From: Bacteroidota bacterium
Lineage (GTDB): Bacteria; Bacteroidota; Ignavibacteria; UBA10030; UBA8401
Length of the DNA: 16,759 nt
Assembly: GCA_030824295.1 (NCBI GenBank)
Contig: JAVBYA010000082.1
Coordinates: 1-16,759 of the forward strand
Reading direction: 5' to 3'
The position numbers and the translations under genes are program-made. Positions within the stretch are counted from its first letter, which is position 1; each line of letters starts with the position of its first letter. Shown here piece after piece: positions 1 through 7,400 of the stretch. The notes under the pieces are model-generated. The model saw nothing but the letters and a program-made list of their open reading frames with translations, was not told the DNA's origin and ran no database searches.

Positions 1-2
1 TC

Positions 3-1208
3 TGGGAAGGCACCACGGTCTCAGCACGGAAGGATGCCGCACCTGCTTTTCATGTGACCATCAACGATCCCGGCGTCATCCGCGACATGTTCTTCCCCCC
101 GGGCGAACTGAAAACAACTGAGAGTTTCTTTTCGGGCCGGATCGATATTACGGGAGATCTGATCTGCGCGATCGAATCCGCTCAGACCATGCTCCTTCCC
201 AAACTGAATCTTCCCTCGCTGTTCAAGATGCTCCGGCTTGTCATGGCGCTCCCGTCTGCCGGCGGACGAACTTCGACACCGCGGTACGTCGCAGCGGAAC
301 GGGGTCAGGAGCATTCCCTGCAGCGGGACAAGGAGAGTGTTTCGTTCCACTATGACGTCTCCAATGACTTCTATTCACTATGGCTGGACCCCCGTTTGGT
401 CTACTCCGGTGCGTATTTCGACCATCGTGATCAGTCGCTCGCCGATGCACAAGTGAACAAAATGGATGTCCTTTGCCGTTCACTGCGCCTGCGTGAAGGG
501 CAATCCCTGCTCGATATCGGATGCGGCTGGGGATCCTTCATCATGCATGCCGCGAAGCACTACGGCGTGCGGTGTCTCGGCGTCACGCTGAGCAAGGAAC
601 AGGCGGCATTCGCCAACAAACGGATCGCGGAGGAAGGACTATCGTCGCTCTGCACCGTTGAAGTGAAGGATTACCGTGAACTCGATACCCGGACCACCTT
701 CGACCGGATCACGAGCATTGAAATGCTCCATCATGTCGGCGGTGATCATCTTCAGCCGTTCTTCACCACCGTGTCCGCCTTACTAAAAGATCAGGGCCTG
801 TGCTCCTTCATCGCCATCACCAAGAAGGATGGTCCCCGCTTCCATAACCCGGCGTTTGCCAAGAAATACTTCATGCCGGATTATCATCTCGTTACCATCG
901 GCGAGCTGCTCCGGTATGCGGAACAGGCGCGGTTCGAGATCACGGACCTGGAATCACTACGCGAGCATTACTATCTGACCGCACGCCATTGGCTCACCAA
1001 TCTGGAGCAGAACCATGATGCCGCGGTCACATATGTCGATGAAGCGGTCCACCGCGTCTGGCGGCTGAGTTTCGCACTGATGGCATTCGGATTCAAAACC
1101 AATCTGCTGCAGTTCTATCGATGTGTGCTGTTCAAAGGAGCGGGGAAACATTTCCCTGGTACGCTGACCCGCAGCCATGTGTATCCGGGAACCCCGAGAT
1201 CAGAATAG
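3..1208 (+). CDS. Cyclopropane-fatty-acid-synthase-family SAM methyltransferase, 5' end missing
   Basis: Partial gene: the frame is open from base 3, so the start lies outside the window; 401 residues are visible, about a full-length family member (E. coli Cfa is 382). The family transfers a methyl or methylene group from S-adenosylmethionine to double bonds of membrane phospholipid acyl chains. Seen: an N-terminal domain (first ~100 residues), the VSNDFYxLWLD entry motif, SAM motif I LDIGCGWGS at residues 170-178, EMLHHVGG near 240-247, and an HYY-T-W motif near 322. Several residues that bind bicarbonate or shape the active site in characterised members look replaced: YSCAYF is YSGAYF, the Glu of the FEHVG-type motif is His, and the His of the LHTIG-type motif is Ala. 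Cyclopropanation is therefore not assured; another acyl-chain methyltransferase is possible. The family call is firm, the reaction is not. Confidence 0.9.
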   Translation, partial: WEGTTVSARKDAAPAFHVTINDPGVIRDMFFPPGELKTTESFFSGRIDITGDLICAIESAQTMLLPKLNLPSLFKMLRLVMALPSAGGRTSTPRYVAAERGQEHSLQRDKESVSFHYDVSNDFYSLWLDPRLVYSGAYFDHRDQSLADAQVNKMDVLCRSLRLREGQSLLDIGCGWGSFIMHAAKHYGVRCLGVTLSKEQAAFANKRIAEEGLSSLCTVEVKDYRELDTRTTFDRITSIEMLHHVGGDHLQPFFTTVSALLKDQGLCSFIAITKKDGPRFHNPAFAKKYFMPDYHLVTIGELLRYAEQARFEITDLESLREHYYLTARHWLTNLEQNHDAAVTYVDEAVHRVWRLSFALMAFGFKTNLLQFYRCVLFKGAGKHFPGTLTRSHVYPGTPRSE

Positions 1209-1270
1209 CGGAAGACCGGATCGGCCCGATGGTTCCATCACCGCAGCGACCATTCGTTCCGGGATACAAT

Positions 1271-1300
1271 ATCAACACAGGATCTTCGTCCTGTGTTGAT
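1271..1300 (+). other. Perfect 12-bp inverted repeat (hairpin) between two lipid-related genes
   Basis: The arms ATCAACACAGGA (1271-1282) and TCCTGTGTTGAT (1289-1300) are exact reverse complements around a 6-nt TCTTCG loop. The hairpin lies 62 bases after the methyltransferase stop and ends 23 bases before the next ATG. No T run follows on either strand, so it is not a canonical intrinsic terminator. It could still be a weak terminator, an mRNA-stability or processing element, or an operator. The repeat is certain; its role is not. Confidence 0.6.
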
Positions 1301-1323
1301 GCGCGGGACAGCCGCGTGCATTC

Positions 1324-2472
1324 ATGACACCGACCGATCACATGACCACATCATCCAGCACAGTGCGGCGCATCATCTATCTTTTGTCCGGCATCACCGC
1401 GGCCACCGTGCTCACCATCTATCTCTTTATGCGCACAACCCCCTTTGGAGCACCCCCTTCCGGTTCACGGCAGGAGCGGATCGAACGTTCCCCCAATTTC
1501 CGGGAGGGACAGTTCCGCAATCTCTCCCATACCCCGGAGATCACGGAAGGATATACCATGCTGGGGGTCGCTTTCGAGTTCTTCTTCACCTCCTTCCCCC
1601 GGCTGAAACCAGAGGATACCATCCCGTCCGTAAAGACCGATCTGCTGGCTCTCGCCCCGGACCAGAATGTGCTGGTGTGGTTCGGTCATTCCTCGTATTT
1701 CATCCAGATCGACGGAAAACGGATCCTGGTCGATCCGATCTTCAGCGGGAATGCATCCCCCATACCGGGTACGACACGCTCCTTCCCGGGCACGGACCGG
1801 TATACGGTGGACGATCTTCCGGCGATCGATTATCTGTTCATCTCCCACGATCATTATGACCATGTGGATGTGTCGACGCTGAAAGCGCTCCGGCAGAAGG
1901 TCCGCTTCGTGATCTGCGGATTGGGCGTGGGTGCACATCTTGAACGGTGGGGATTCGATGCCGTGATGATCCTGGAGAAGGACTGGAACGAAACGGTGGA
2001 ACTGGACAGCGGGTTCACTGTCTTCACCACTCCTGCGCGTCATTTTTCCGGGCGTTCGTTGTTCCGGAATAATACGCTTTGGATGTCGTATGTGGTGCAA
2101 ACACCAACGATGAAGTTCTACATCGGCGGGGACAGCGGGTACGATCCCTTCTTCAAAGAGATCGGCGAGAAGCATGGTCCGATCGACCTGGTGATGCTGG
2201 ATGACGGACAGTACGACAAAAAATGGAAGTACATCCACATGCTGCCGGAGGAAGTGATCCCGGCAGCGAAAGATCTGAAGGCGAAGCGTCTCTTCCCCGT
2301 CCACAATTCGAAGTTCACCCTGGGAAACCATCCCTGGGATGAACCGATGAAGCGTGTAGCGGAACTGAGCCGGTCGGAGAATATTCCGCTGGTCACTCCG
2401 ATGATCGGCGAGATCGTCCGACTCAACGATCCGGATCAACAATTCTCAGAGTGGTGGACCGGGCTCAAGTAG
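1324..2472 (+). CDS. Membrane-anchored metallo-beta-lactamase-fold hydrolase, NAPE-PLD/UlaG-like
   Basis: A 382-residue zinc-dependent hydrolase. An N-terminal hydrophobic segment (about residues 17-35) looks like an uncleaved signal anchor, placing the catalytic domain on the outer face of the inner membrane. The fold is shown by WFGHSS (119-124), the dinuclear-metal motif HDHYDH (175-180), PARH with His240, GGDSGYD with Asp270, HMLPEE with His305, and PVHNSKF with His327. This order matches the N-acyl-phosphatidylethanolamine phospholipase D group, whose members cut phosphodiester or lactone-like substrates; bacterial homologues are mostly uncharacterised. Seven metal-ligand positions appear intact, so it should be active. 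It follows the CFA-family gene by 115 bases on the same strand, which hints at phospholipid work. No clear ribosome site supports either ATG (1324 or 1342). The substrate is unknown. Confidence 0.85.
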   Translation: MTPTDHMTTSSSTVRRIIYLLSGITAATVLTIYLFMRTTPFGAPPSGSRQERIERSPNFREGQFRNLSHTPEITEGYTMLGVAFEFFFTSFPRLKPEDTIPSVKTDLLALAPDQNVLVWFGHSSYFIQIDGKRILVDPIFSGNASPIPGTTRSFPGTDRYTVDDLPAIDYLFISHDHYDHVDVSTLKALRQKVRFVICGLGVGAHLERWGFDAVMILEKDWNETVELDSGFTVFTTPARHFSGRSLFRNNTLWMSYVVQTPTMKFYIGGDSGYDPFFKEIGEKHGPIDLVMLDDGQYDKKWKYIHMLPEEVIPAAKDLKAKRLFPVHNSKFTLGNHPWDEPMKRVAELSRSENIPLVTPMIGEIVRLNDPDQQFSEWWTGLK

Positions 2473-2551
2473 AGACTCCCGAACCTGATCGTTGAAAATT
2501 TCTTGTCCCTATCTGAGCCTGCGATCATAAAGCACATTCTTCCGGGTGTAC

Positions 2552-2956
2552 ATGGAACTTCAGGATTGGTGGAAAGAGATAACGGAATGGAAATTGACGA
2601 GGTACAAACTCATCAATTTTTCCATTGGTATGACGGCGCTGGTGATCTATGAATTCATCGGACGCCCGTTGTACCGGCCATACATCTATGAACACCATAT
2701 CTTCGATCTGCATATAGCGGACACTCTGGGCAATACCCTCGGCACGGCCGCCACGGTCTTCATTCTGATCTCTCTGCTTACCAGCGAGAAGGTGAAAGGG
2801 ATGGTACTGGTAAAGATCGTCCCCTTCAGCGTGGCGCTCTACGAGATCGCTCATCCTCTTCTCGGCAAACCGATCGACGGTTGGGATATCGCAGCCTCCC
2901 TGATGACCGGCGCGATTTGCTATGCCATCTTCCACGTGCTCTTCGGCCGCCGCTGA
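2552..2956 (+). CDS. Small multi-spanning membrane protein, unknown function (VanZ-like pattern)
   Basis: About 134 residues from the ATG at 2552; a GTG two codons upstream (2546) is an alternative start, and neither has a convincing ribosome site. After a charged amphipathic N-terminus the protein has about four hydrophobic segments: IGMTALVIYEFI, then TAATVFILISLL, then a segment around MVLVKIVPFSVALYEIAH, and a last one around AASLMTGAICYAIFHVLF. The pattern YEIxHPLLGKPIDGWDIAASLMTG loosely recalls VanZ-like proteins, where an acidic residue and a WD motif precede the last helix. That resemblance was judged by eye and is weak. It lies 79 bases after the hydrolase on the same strand and converges with the deacylase gene on the other strand, so it probably ends this plus-strand unit. 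The gene is likely real; its function is unknown. Confidence 0.7.
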   Translation: MELQDWWKEITEWKLTRYKLINFSIGMTALVIYEFIGRPLYRPYIYEHHIFDLHIADTLGNTLGTAATVFILISLLTSEKVKGMVLVKIVPFSVALYEIAHPLLGKPIDGWDIAASLMTGAICYAIFHVLFGRR

Positions 2957-3026
2957 GCAACGTTCTTTCGGGCATCAGAGGAATGTTGCAGACACCTGTT
3001 TGCCGGATACTTTCATAATGGTATTC

Positions 3027-4685
3027 TCATGAATTAAATCCCGAACTCCGCAGCACTTTCCCGGGGAGTTTTTCGGAAATGACATCATTATCCACCGCCG
3101 CAACGCCGTTCACGATCACATACGGCATGCCGGTCGGGAATTGATGGGGATTCAGGAATGTCGCATTGTCCTTGATCGTTGCGTAATTGAAGATCACGAT
3201 ATCAGCGGCATTCCCCTTAGCGATGATCCCCCGGTCCTTGAGTCCGATCTTCTGCGCCGGCATCGAGGTCATCTTGCGGATCATCTCGGGAAGCGAACAG
3301 ATGTTCCGTTCCTTCTGATAATATGCGATGGCGCGGGGGAACGTTCCGTAGGTTCGGGGATGCGGATTGGACTTGGACGCCGGGGAATAGGCCCCTCCGT
3401 CCGACGAGACGATAGTGTTCTTCCAGCGCAGGACCGCTTCCGTTCCTTCTTCATCCATACCGAATCCCACCATGCCGACGGATCCATTCTCTTTGATCAT
3501 CAGGTCCACGGCGAATTCGAACGGGTCCGCCCCCAGCGGTGTGCAGATCTGCTGAATGGTCTTGCCGATGTATGCCTTGTGTGCTTCCAGTTTCGTGGAG
3601 GTGATCATCACCGAATCCCACGAGCCGAGTCCGTTGATCTTCTTCAGTGTTTCCGGACGGATCTTCGCTACGGTGCCGCTGTCCTTCAGTCTCGTCATGA
3701 ACTGCTCAGTGCCGCCGTCCCGCGACCAGAGCGGGAAGAGATTCGCGAGTCCGGTCTGATACGCAATGTACGGATAGCGGTCCGCATGCACTTCGATCCC
3801 TTCGGCGATCGCATCGTCGAGCATCTTCAGTGTGATCTCGTTCTTGTACCAATTGACCTTGTAGGATGATTTAAGATGCGAGATCTGCAGCCGTGCACCG
3901 GCGTTGCGGCCGATGCGGATCGCTTCTTCGACCGCTTCCAGCACACGGTTGTCCTCGTTGCGCATGTGTGAAGCATAGAGACGGTACGGCTCCGGTGCTG
4001 CTTTCGTCAGCTCCCACAATTCTTCAGTGGATGCAAAACTCCCCGGCGTATACTCGAGTCCGGTGGAGACTCCGCAGCATCCCTGCTCGATCGCCTTCCG
4101 CACTTCGCGCCGCATCGCGTCCATTTCAGCCGGTGTGGCGGGACGATCATCCTCTCCGACCACGACCTCCCGTACCGTGCCGAGCCCCACCATCGATGCA
4201 AAGTTCTGAGCGCATCCTTTGTTCTGCAGATGGGTGAAGAATCCGTCGAAATCCGTATAGAGCCGCTCATCCCCTTCATCCGGTGTCTTCCGCGGTGCAC
4301 GGGAACCGCCGTCCGCTCCGCCGACCTCGGTCGTCACGCCCTGACGAAGTTTACTGTCCGCTGTCGGCAGCCGCAGGATCGCGGAATCGGTGTGCGTATG
4401 GATGTCCACGAAGCCGGGAACGACGTGATGGCCGGAAGCATCGATGATCCTTGCAGCATCGGTGCTGTCGATCGTGCCCAGGGCAATGATGCGTCCGTCG
4501 CGGATACCGACATCAGCGAGCATCTCCGCTGCACCGCTTCCGTCGATCACCCTCCCTCCTTTGATTAGCAGATCGAACTGCGGGCGGTGCGAAATGGAAG
4601 CAGCGCCCGGCATGCAGCCGGCGATGAGCGAACCGGTGCCGACAACGGCAGCGGTGTGGACGAATTGGCGGCGGGAAATGGACAT
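3027..4685 (-). CDS. Tat-exported lipoprotein of the N-acyl-D-amino-acid deacylase (amidohydrolase) family
   Basis: A 552-residue metal-dependent amidohydrolase related to D-aminoacylases, which remove the acyl group from N-acyl-D-amino acids. The start at 4685 is chosen because GAGGT sits 4 bases upstream and the protein then begins with the twin-arginine motif SRRQFV (residues 4-9). A lipobox, LIAGC with Cys24, ends the signal, so export by Tat and lipid anchoring are expected. Seen: DIHTHTD (His96, His98), GVSTGLEYTPG (206-215), ASHMRNE (His240), ISHLK (His270), HADRYPY (His300) and SSDGG (Asp429). The cysteine that bridges the metals in characterised D-aminoacylases (GNCG-type motif) is absent; the equivalent stretch reads TTEVGGADGGS. 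It is last in a block with the glycosyltransferase gene just upstream. The family is sure; the substrate could also be another N-acylated or dipeptide compound. Confidence 0.9.
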   Translation of the reverse strand: MSISRRQFVHTAAVVGTGSLIAGCMPGAASISHRPQFDLLIKGGRVIDGSGAAEMLADVGIRDGRIIALGTIDSTDAARIIDASGHHVVPGFVDIHTHTDSAILRLPTADSKLRQGVTTEVGGADGGSRAPRKTPDEGDERLYTDFDGFFTHLQNKGCAQNFASMVGLGTVREVVVGEDDRPATPAEMDAMRREVRKAIEQGCCGVSTGLEYTPGSFASTEELWELTKAAPEPYRLYASHMRNEDNRVLEAVEEAIRIGRNAGARLQISHLKSSYKVNWYKNEITLKMLDDAIAEGIEVHADRYPYIAYQTGLANLFPLWSRDGGTEQFMTRLKDSGTVAKIRPETLKKINGLGSWDSVMITSTKLEAHKAYIGKTIQQICTPLGADPFEFAVDLMIKENGSVGMVGFGMDEEGTEAVLRWKNTIVSSDGGAYSPASKSNPHPRTYGTFPRAIAYYQKERNICSLPEMIRKMTSMPAQKIGLKDRGIIAKGNAADIVIFNYATIKDNATFLNPHQFPTGMPYVIVNGVAAVDNDVISEKLPGKVLRSSGFNS

Positions 4686-4729
4686 ATCGACCTCAGGTAT
4701 TGGAGTGAACCGACATGACGCCGGGTGCG

Positions 4730-5701
4730 TCACACCAGTAATAGTAATTGTTTCGCACGATGCACATCCGTATGGAAAGCGCGGATATGTTCCGCACTCT
4801 TGCGTGCGATCGCTTCCCGTTCCGCTTCGTGCTGCAGATAGTATGTGCAGCGTTCTATGAGATCCGCAGGTTCATCGCAGAAGACGATGGAGCGGCCATG
4901 CTCGAAATTATTTGGTATATCGATGCCGGGAGTTTGACTGATCATGAACGTGGAGAGCGCCGGCACCTCCCAGTAGCGAAGCGTATCCCACCCGACTCCG
5001 CGGAAATTCAGCACGATGCGGCAGGCGGCCAGTTCCTGCAGATAGAACTCCCCTTTTCTCTTATATTTTTTGAAGATCTGCTTCAGCACGGTGCCGTTGG
5101 CACGGCAATCGAAGGAATCCTGGATCAACTCCAGCACTCGGGTCCGGATCGGGTCCGATTCCACTGCCCAGAAGGAGACATCGTATTTCTTCGCGGCCGG
5201 CATCACACGCGGCAGCCGGTCGAAATTCCATGCGAACGGGAACGGATGAACGTTCTTCTCATACGTGCGGGTCAGGACCATCTCCCGTTTCATCACAAGG
5301 TCGAACGGCCGGATGTTCATGGCCTGAGTGAAGAGCTCCCACGCATGCATCCGGTCCAGGTCGCCGCCAACCTCCTCGCGGTCCCCGCCGTCCAGAAAGA
5401 TCGTTCTCAGTCCTCCCGGGAGCGAGGGGGCCAGCGCATTATAAAGACGGAAGCAGTCGGGTTTGGCGGAACCGACGATGACCGCATCGAACTGCTTCAG
5501 GAAGAAGCGGGAGTGCAGCGAGGCGGTGATGTTGCCGGGAGCATACCCCATGTTGCGGGGATACTCCTTGAGCGGAAGGAAATATTTCCGGTTCCACGGC
5601 ATCACACAGATGTTCCCGGCACCGAGCACTTTGCGGAGTCCGGCAAAGGTCACATCCTGCAGATAATCGACATCCTGTGAGCCGAGGAAGAGGAGTTTCA
5701 T
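4730..5701 (-). CDS. CgeB-like glycosyltransferase
   Basis: A 323-residue protein resembling the family named after CgeB, a Bacillus spore-coat maturation protein, with a GT-B-like arrangement. The N-terminus MKLLFLGSQDVDYLQD has the short beta-strand start of such enzymes. The C-terminal third carries the family signature: ACRIVLNFRGVGWDTLRYWEVP (split here as ACRIVLNFRG, then GWDTLRYWEVP), followed by FMISQTPG and a run ending in an HTDVHRAKQLL tail. This part normally binds the nucleotide-sugar donor. Nothing suggests sporulation here; a surface or polysaccharide sugar transferase is likelier. The gene begins 5 bases after the PhoH stop codon, so the two are probably cotranscribed, and it ends 44 bases before the deacylase start. 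Donor and acceptor cannot be told from sequence. Confidence 0.75.
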   Translation of the reverse strand: MKLLFLGSQDVDYLQDVTFAGLRKVLGAGNICVMPWNRKYFLPLKEYPRNMGYAPGNITASLHSRFFLKQFDAVIVGSAKPDCFRLYNALAPSLPGGLRTIFLDGGDREEVGGDLDRMHAWELFTQAMNIRPFDLVMKREMVLTRTYEKNVHPFPFAWNFDRLPRVMPAAKKYDVSFWAVESDPIRTRVLELIQDSFDCRANGTVLKQIFKKYKRKGEFYLQELAACRIVLNFRGVGWDTLRYWEVPALSTFMISQTPGIDIPNNFEHGRSIVFCDEPADLIERCTYYLQHEAEREAIARKSAEHIRAFHTDVHRAKQLLLLV

Positions 5702-5706
5702 AGTGT

Positions 5707-7038
5707 CTACAGCAGATTGCTCGCCAGTTCTGCGAGTTTGGACCGTTCCCCTTTTTCGAGATTGATGTGGGCGTAGATCTTCTGTCCCTGCATCTTCTCG
5801 ATCAGGTAGCTCAGTCCGTTGGACTGGCTGTCCAGATACGGATGATCGATCTGGTAGATATCGCCGGTCAGGACGATCTTCGTCCCTTCTCCCGCGCGCG
5901 TGATGATGGTCTTCACTTCGTGCGGCGTGAGATTCTGCGCTTCGTCCACAATGAAGTAGATCTTCACCAGACTCCGCCCGCGGATATAGGAGAGCGCTTC
6001 GATGACGAGTTTCTCCTCCTGCAGCAGCTGATCGATGCGCTGGTACTGCTGGTCCGATTCCTGATACTGGTTCTTGATGACATTCAGATTATCGAACAGC
6101 GGCTGCATGTACGGATTGAGCTTGGATTCGATGTCGCCGGGAAGGTATCCGATATCCTTGTTCGAGAGCGGAACGATGGGACGCGCCATGAAGATCTGGC
6201 GGTAGAGCTTCCTCCGTTCCAGCGCCGCGGCGAGCGCCAGGAGCGTCTTGCCGGTCCCTGCTTTGCCGGAGATGGTCACAAGCTGGATGTCCGGATTGAG
6301 GAGTGCATTGAGCGCGAAGATCTGTTCCGCGTTGTGCGGAGCGATGCCGTACGCGACGGTCTTCTCGATCTTGGCGATGCGCTTCCGTTCTGCATCGTAG
6401 GTACCGAGCGCGGATTGTTTTCCGTTCCGCATGATGACGAATTCGTTCGGACGGAAGTGATTCTCCGGCAGGTCTGCAGGATTCACTTCGAACGGATTGG
6501 CGTGCAGCCGTGCGATCACTTTCTCTTCCACATTCTCCACCGTACGGTGTCCGGTGTAGAGTTCCGTCAGGTCCTTCACCTGGTCATTCTTGTAATCCTG
6601 CGCCGGGAGTCCGACCGCTTTCGCTTTCATGCGGAGATTCACATCCTTCGATACCAGGATCACTTCACGGCCGCTGCTTTCCTTGGCCAGCCGGTACGCC
6701 GTGTTGAGGATATGATGGTCCGGCTTGCTCTTCGTGAACGAGCCGTCGATATCCTTATGGAAATCCTGTTCCAGCCGGACGGTGATCTTGCCGAGTCCTT
6801 TGCCGATCGTGATCCCGCCGTTGAAGATATGGTCACCGCTCATTGCATCCACATTCCGCGCAAACTCGCGTGCGTGGAAGTTGATCGATTCATTCCCCTT
6901 TTTGAACGCATCCAATTCTTCCAGCACCGTCACGGGAATGACCACATCATGTTCTTTGAATTGATAGATGCAGGAACTGTCATGGAGCACAACGTTGGTA
7001 TCGAGCACGAAGATCTTGTTATTCTTTTTGGTCGCCAT
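5707..7038 (-). CDS. PIN-domain PhoH-family ATPase (PhoH2 type)
   Basis: A 443-residue two-domain protein. Residues about 8-145 form a PIN domain, an RNase fold, with acidic residues in LDTNVVL (Asp13), VTVLEELD and VSKDVNL. Residues about 235-443 form the PhoH ATPase domain with Walker A GKAGTGKT (258-265) and Walker B IVDEAQ (363-368), followed by VLTGDIYQID. PIN-PhoH (PhoH2) proteins studied in actinobacteria unwind and cleave RNA. A general RNA-handling role is therefore expected, with cytosolic location. The start at 7038 (MATKKNNK) is preferred over an upstream in-frame ATG at 7104: homologues begin close to the PIN strand, and the longer version would overlap a terminator-like hairpin. 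No clear ribosome site is seen. It leads a tight pair with the CgeB-like gene. The 5' leader is unusual (see the hairpin at 7086-7121). Confidence 0.92.
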   Translation of the reverse strand: MATKKNNKIFVLDTNVVLHDSSCIYQFKEHDVVIPVTVLEELDAFKKGNESINFHAREFARNVDAMSGDHIFNGGITIGKGLGKITVRLEQDFHKDIDGSFTKSKPDHHILNTAYRLAKESSGREVILVSKDVNLRMKAKAVGLPAQDYKNDQVKDLTELYTGHRTVENVEEKVIARLHANPFEVNPADLPENHFRPNEFVIMRNGKQSALGTYDAERKRIAKIEKTVAYGIAPHNAEQIFALNALLNPDIQLVTISGKAGTGKTLLALAAALERRKLYRQIFMARPIVPLSNKDIGYLPGDIESKLNPYMQPLFDNLNVIKNQYQESDQQYQRIDQLLQEEKLVIEALSYIRGRSLVKIYFIVDEAQNLTPHEVKTIITRAGEGTKIVLTGDIYQIDHPYLDSQSNGLSYLIEKMQGQKIYAHINLEKGERSKLAELASNLL

Positions 7039-7085
7039 GGTGGTGAAGGTATCCCGGTTCGTGAATGGAATCAGTGGCTTAGGTG

Positions 7086-7121
7086 AAAAACAGCGATGCC
7101 GCACTCTGAGAATGCGGCATC
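7086..7121 (-). terminator. Terminator-like hairpin in the leader of the PhoH gene
   Basis: On the minus strand GATGCCGCA (7121-7113) pairs perfectly with TGCGGCATC (7103-7095) around a 9-nt loop. It is followed by GCTG and then TTTTT (7090-7086). On the plus strand no T run follows, so the minus direction is the functional one. It lies 48 bases upstream of the PhoH start. It could end readthrough from the peptidase operon, end a short leader RNA, or act as an attenuator for phoH. Confidence 0.6.
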
Positions 7122-7344
7122 TGTAAACTGGTACATTTTGAGACGGTTCGACGGACGAATTGGCAAATTCGCAAATATTCGGGGAATTACTCTGATTGTC
7201 TTTATTGGCAAGAATGGTCTCTTGTTCAAGAAATACTTTAAGTCATTGTAATAAATACATTGGAAAGACGCAAGGGGTGGATACCGAAAAACTATGGTAC
7301 GGGGAGGGTGTGTGACAGAACGCAGGGCGGGAATGTCAGTGGAG
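7105..7344. other. Gene-free stretch upstream of the PhoH gene
   Basis: No convincing coding frame on either strand. Its central part (about 7140-7260) is clearly richer in A and T than the neighbouring genes. It holds the candidate promoter at 7245-7273, a short hairpin on the minus strand (CGAATT, TGCC, AATTCG at 7171-7156), and a small stem CAAGA/TCTTG near 7223-7208 that shares bases with an alternative CTTG/CAAG stem. It is bounded by a terminator for the peptidase operon on one side and the PhoH leader hairpin on the other. It may encode a short untranslated RNA; nothing recognisable as a known riboswitch was seen. Confidence 0.5.
7245..7273 (-). promoter_or_regulatory. Candidate sigma-70-type promoter for the PhoH gene or a leader RNA
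   Basis: The minus strand reads TTGCGT (7273-7268), a 17-base spacer, then TACAAT (7250-7245), which is 5 of 6 to the -10 consensus. Transcription would start near 7238, giving a leader of about 200 nt before PhoH that passes through the terminator-like hairpin. The organism's promoter consensus is unknown, so this is a pattern match only. Confidence 0.35.
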
Positions 7345-7382
7345 AAATAAAAACAGCCGCAGCGTGTGGTACCCTGCGGCTG
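7345..7382 (-). terminator. Rho-independent terminator of the prolyl oligopeptidase operon
   Basis: On the minus strand CAGCCGCAG (7382-7374) pairs perfectly with CTGCGGCTG (7362-7354) around an 11-nt loop. TTTTTATTT follows directly. It starts 18 bases after the oligopeptidase stop codon. GC-rich stem, T tract and position all fit an intrinsic terminator closing the three-gene unit. Confidence 0.85.
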
Positions 7383-7400
7383 CCGGATGATCGTGGAGCG

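Noticed and set aside
2957..2989. Imperfect hairpin (GCAACGTTC / GAATGTTGC) between convergent genes as a bidirectional terminator.
   Set aside because: 15-nt loop, one G-U pair, and no T tract on either strand; too weak to call.
4686..4733. GTG at 4733 as the start of the deacylase, overlapping the upstream stop as GTGA.
   Set aside because: The ATG at 4685 has a ribosome site at proper spacing and puts the twin-arginine motif at residues 4-9, as is typical; the GTG version would add 16 residues before it.
4730..5701. Sporulation role suggested by the CgeB name.
   Set aside because: No sporulation gene is nearby, and the CgeB label covers many glycosyltransferases in non-sporulating bacteria.
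4748..7086. Long open frames on the plus strand opposite the glycosyltransferase and PhoH genes (and similar ones opposite the MBL, DMT-like and OPA-like genes).
   Set aside because: They mirror real genes codon by codon, have no recognisable domains and are rich in Arg, His and Asp, as expected of antisense frames in GC-rich coding DNA.
7039..7104. ATG at 7104 as the start of PhoH.
   Set aside because: It lies inside the terminator-like hairpin, and the extra 22 residues are unlike the N-terminus of PIN-PhoH proteins.
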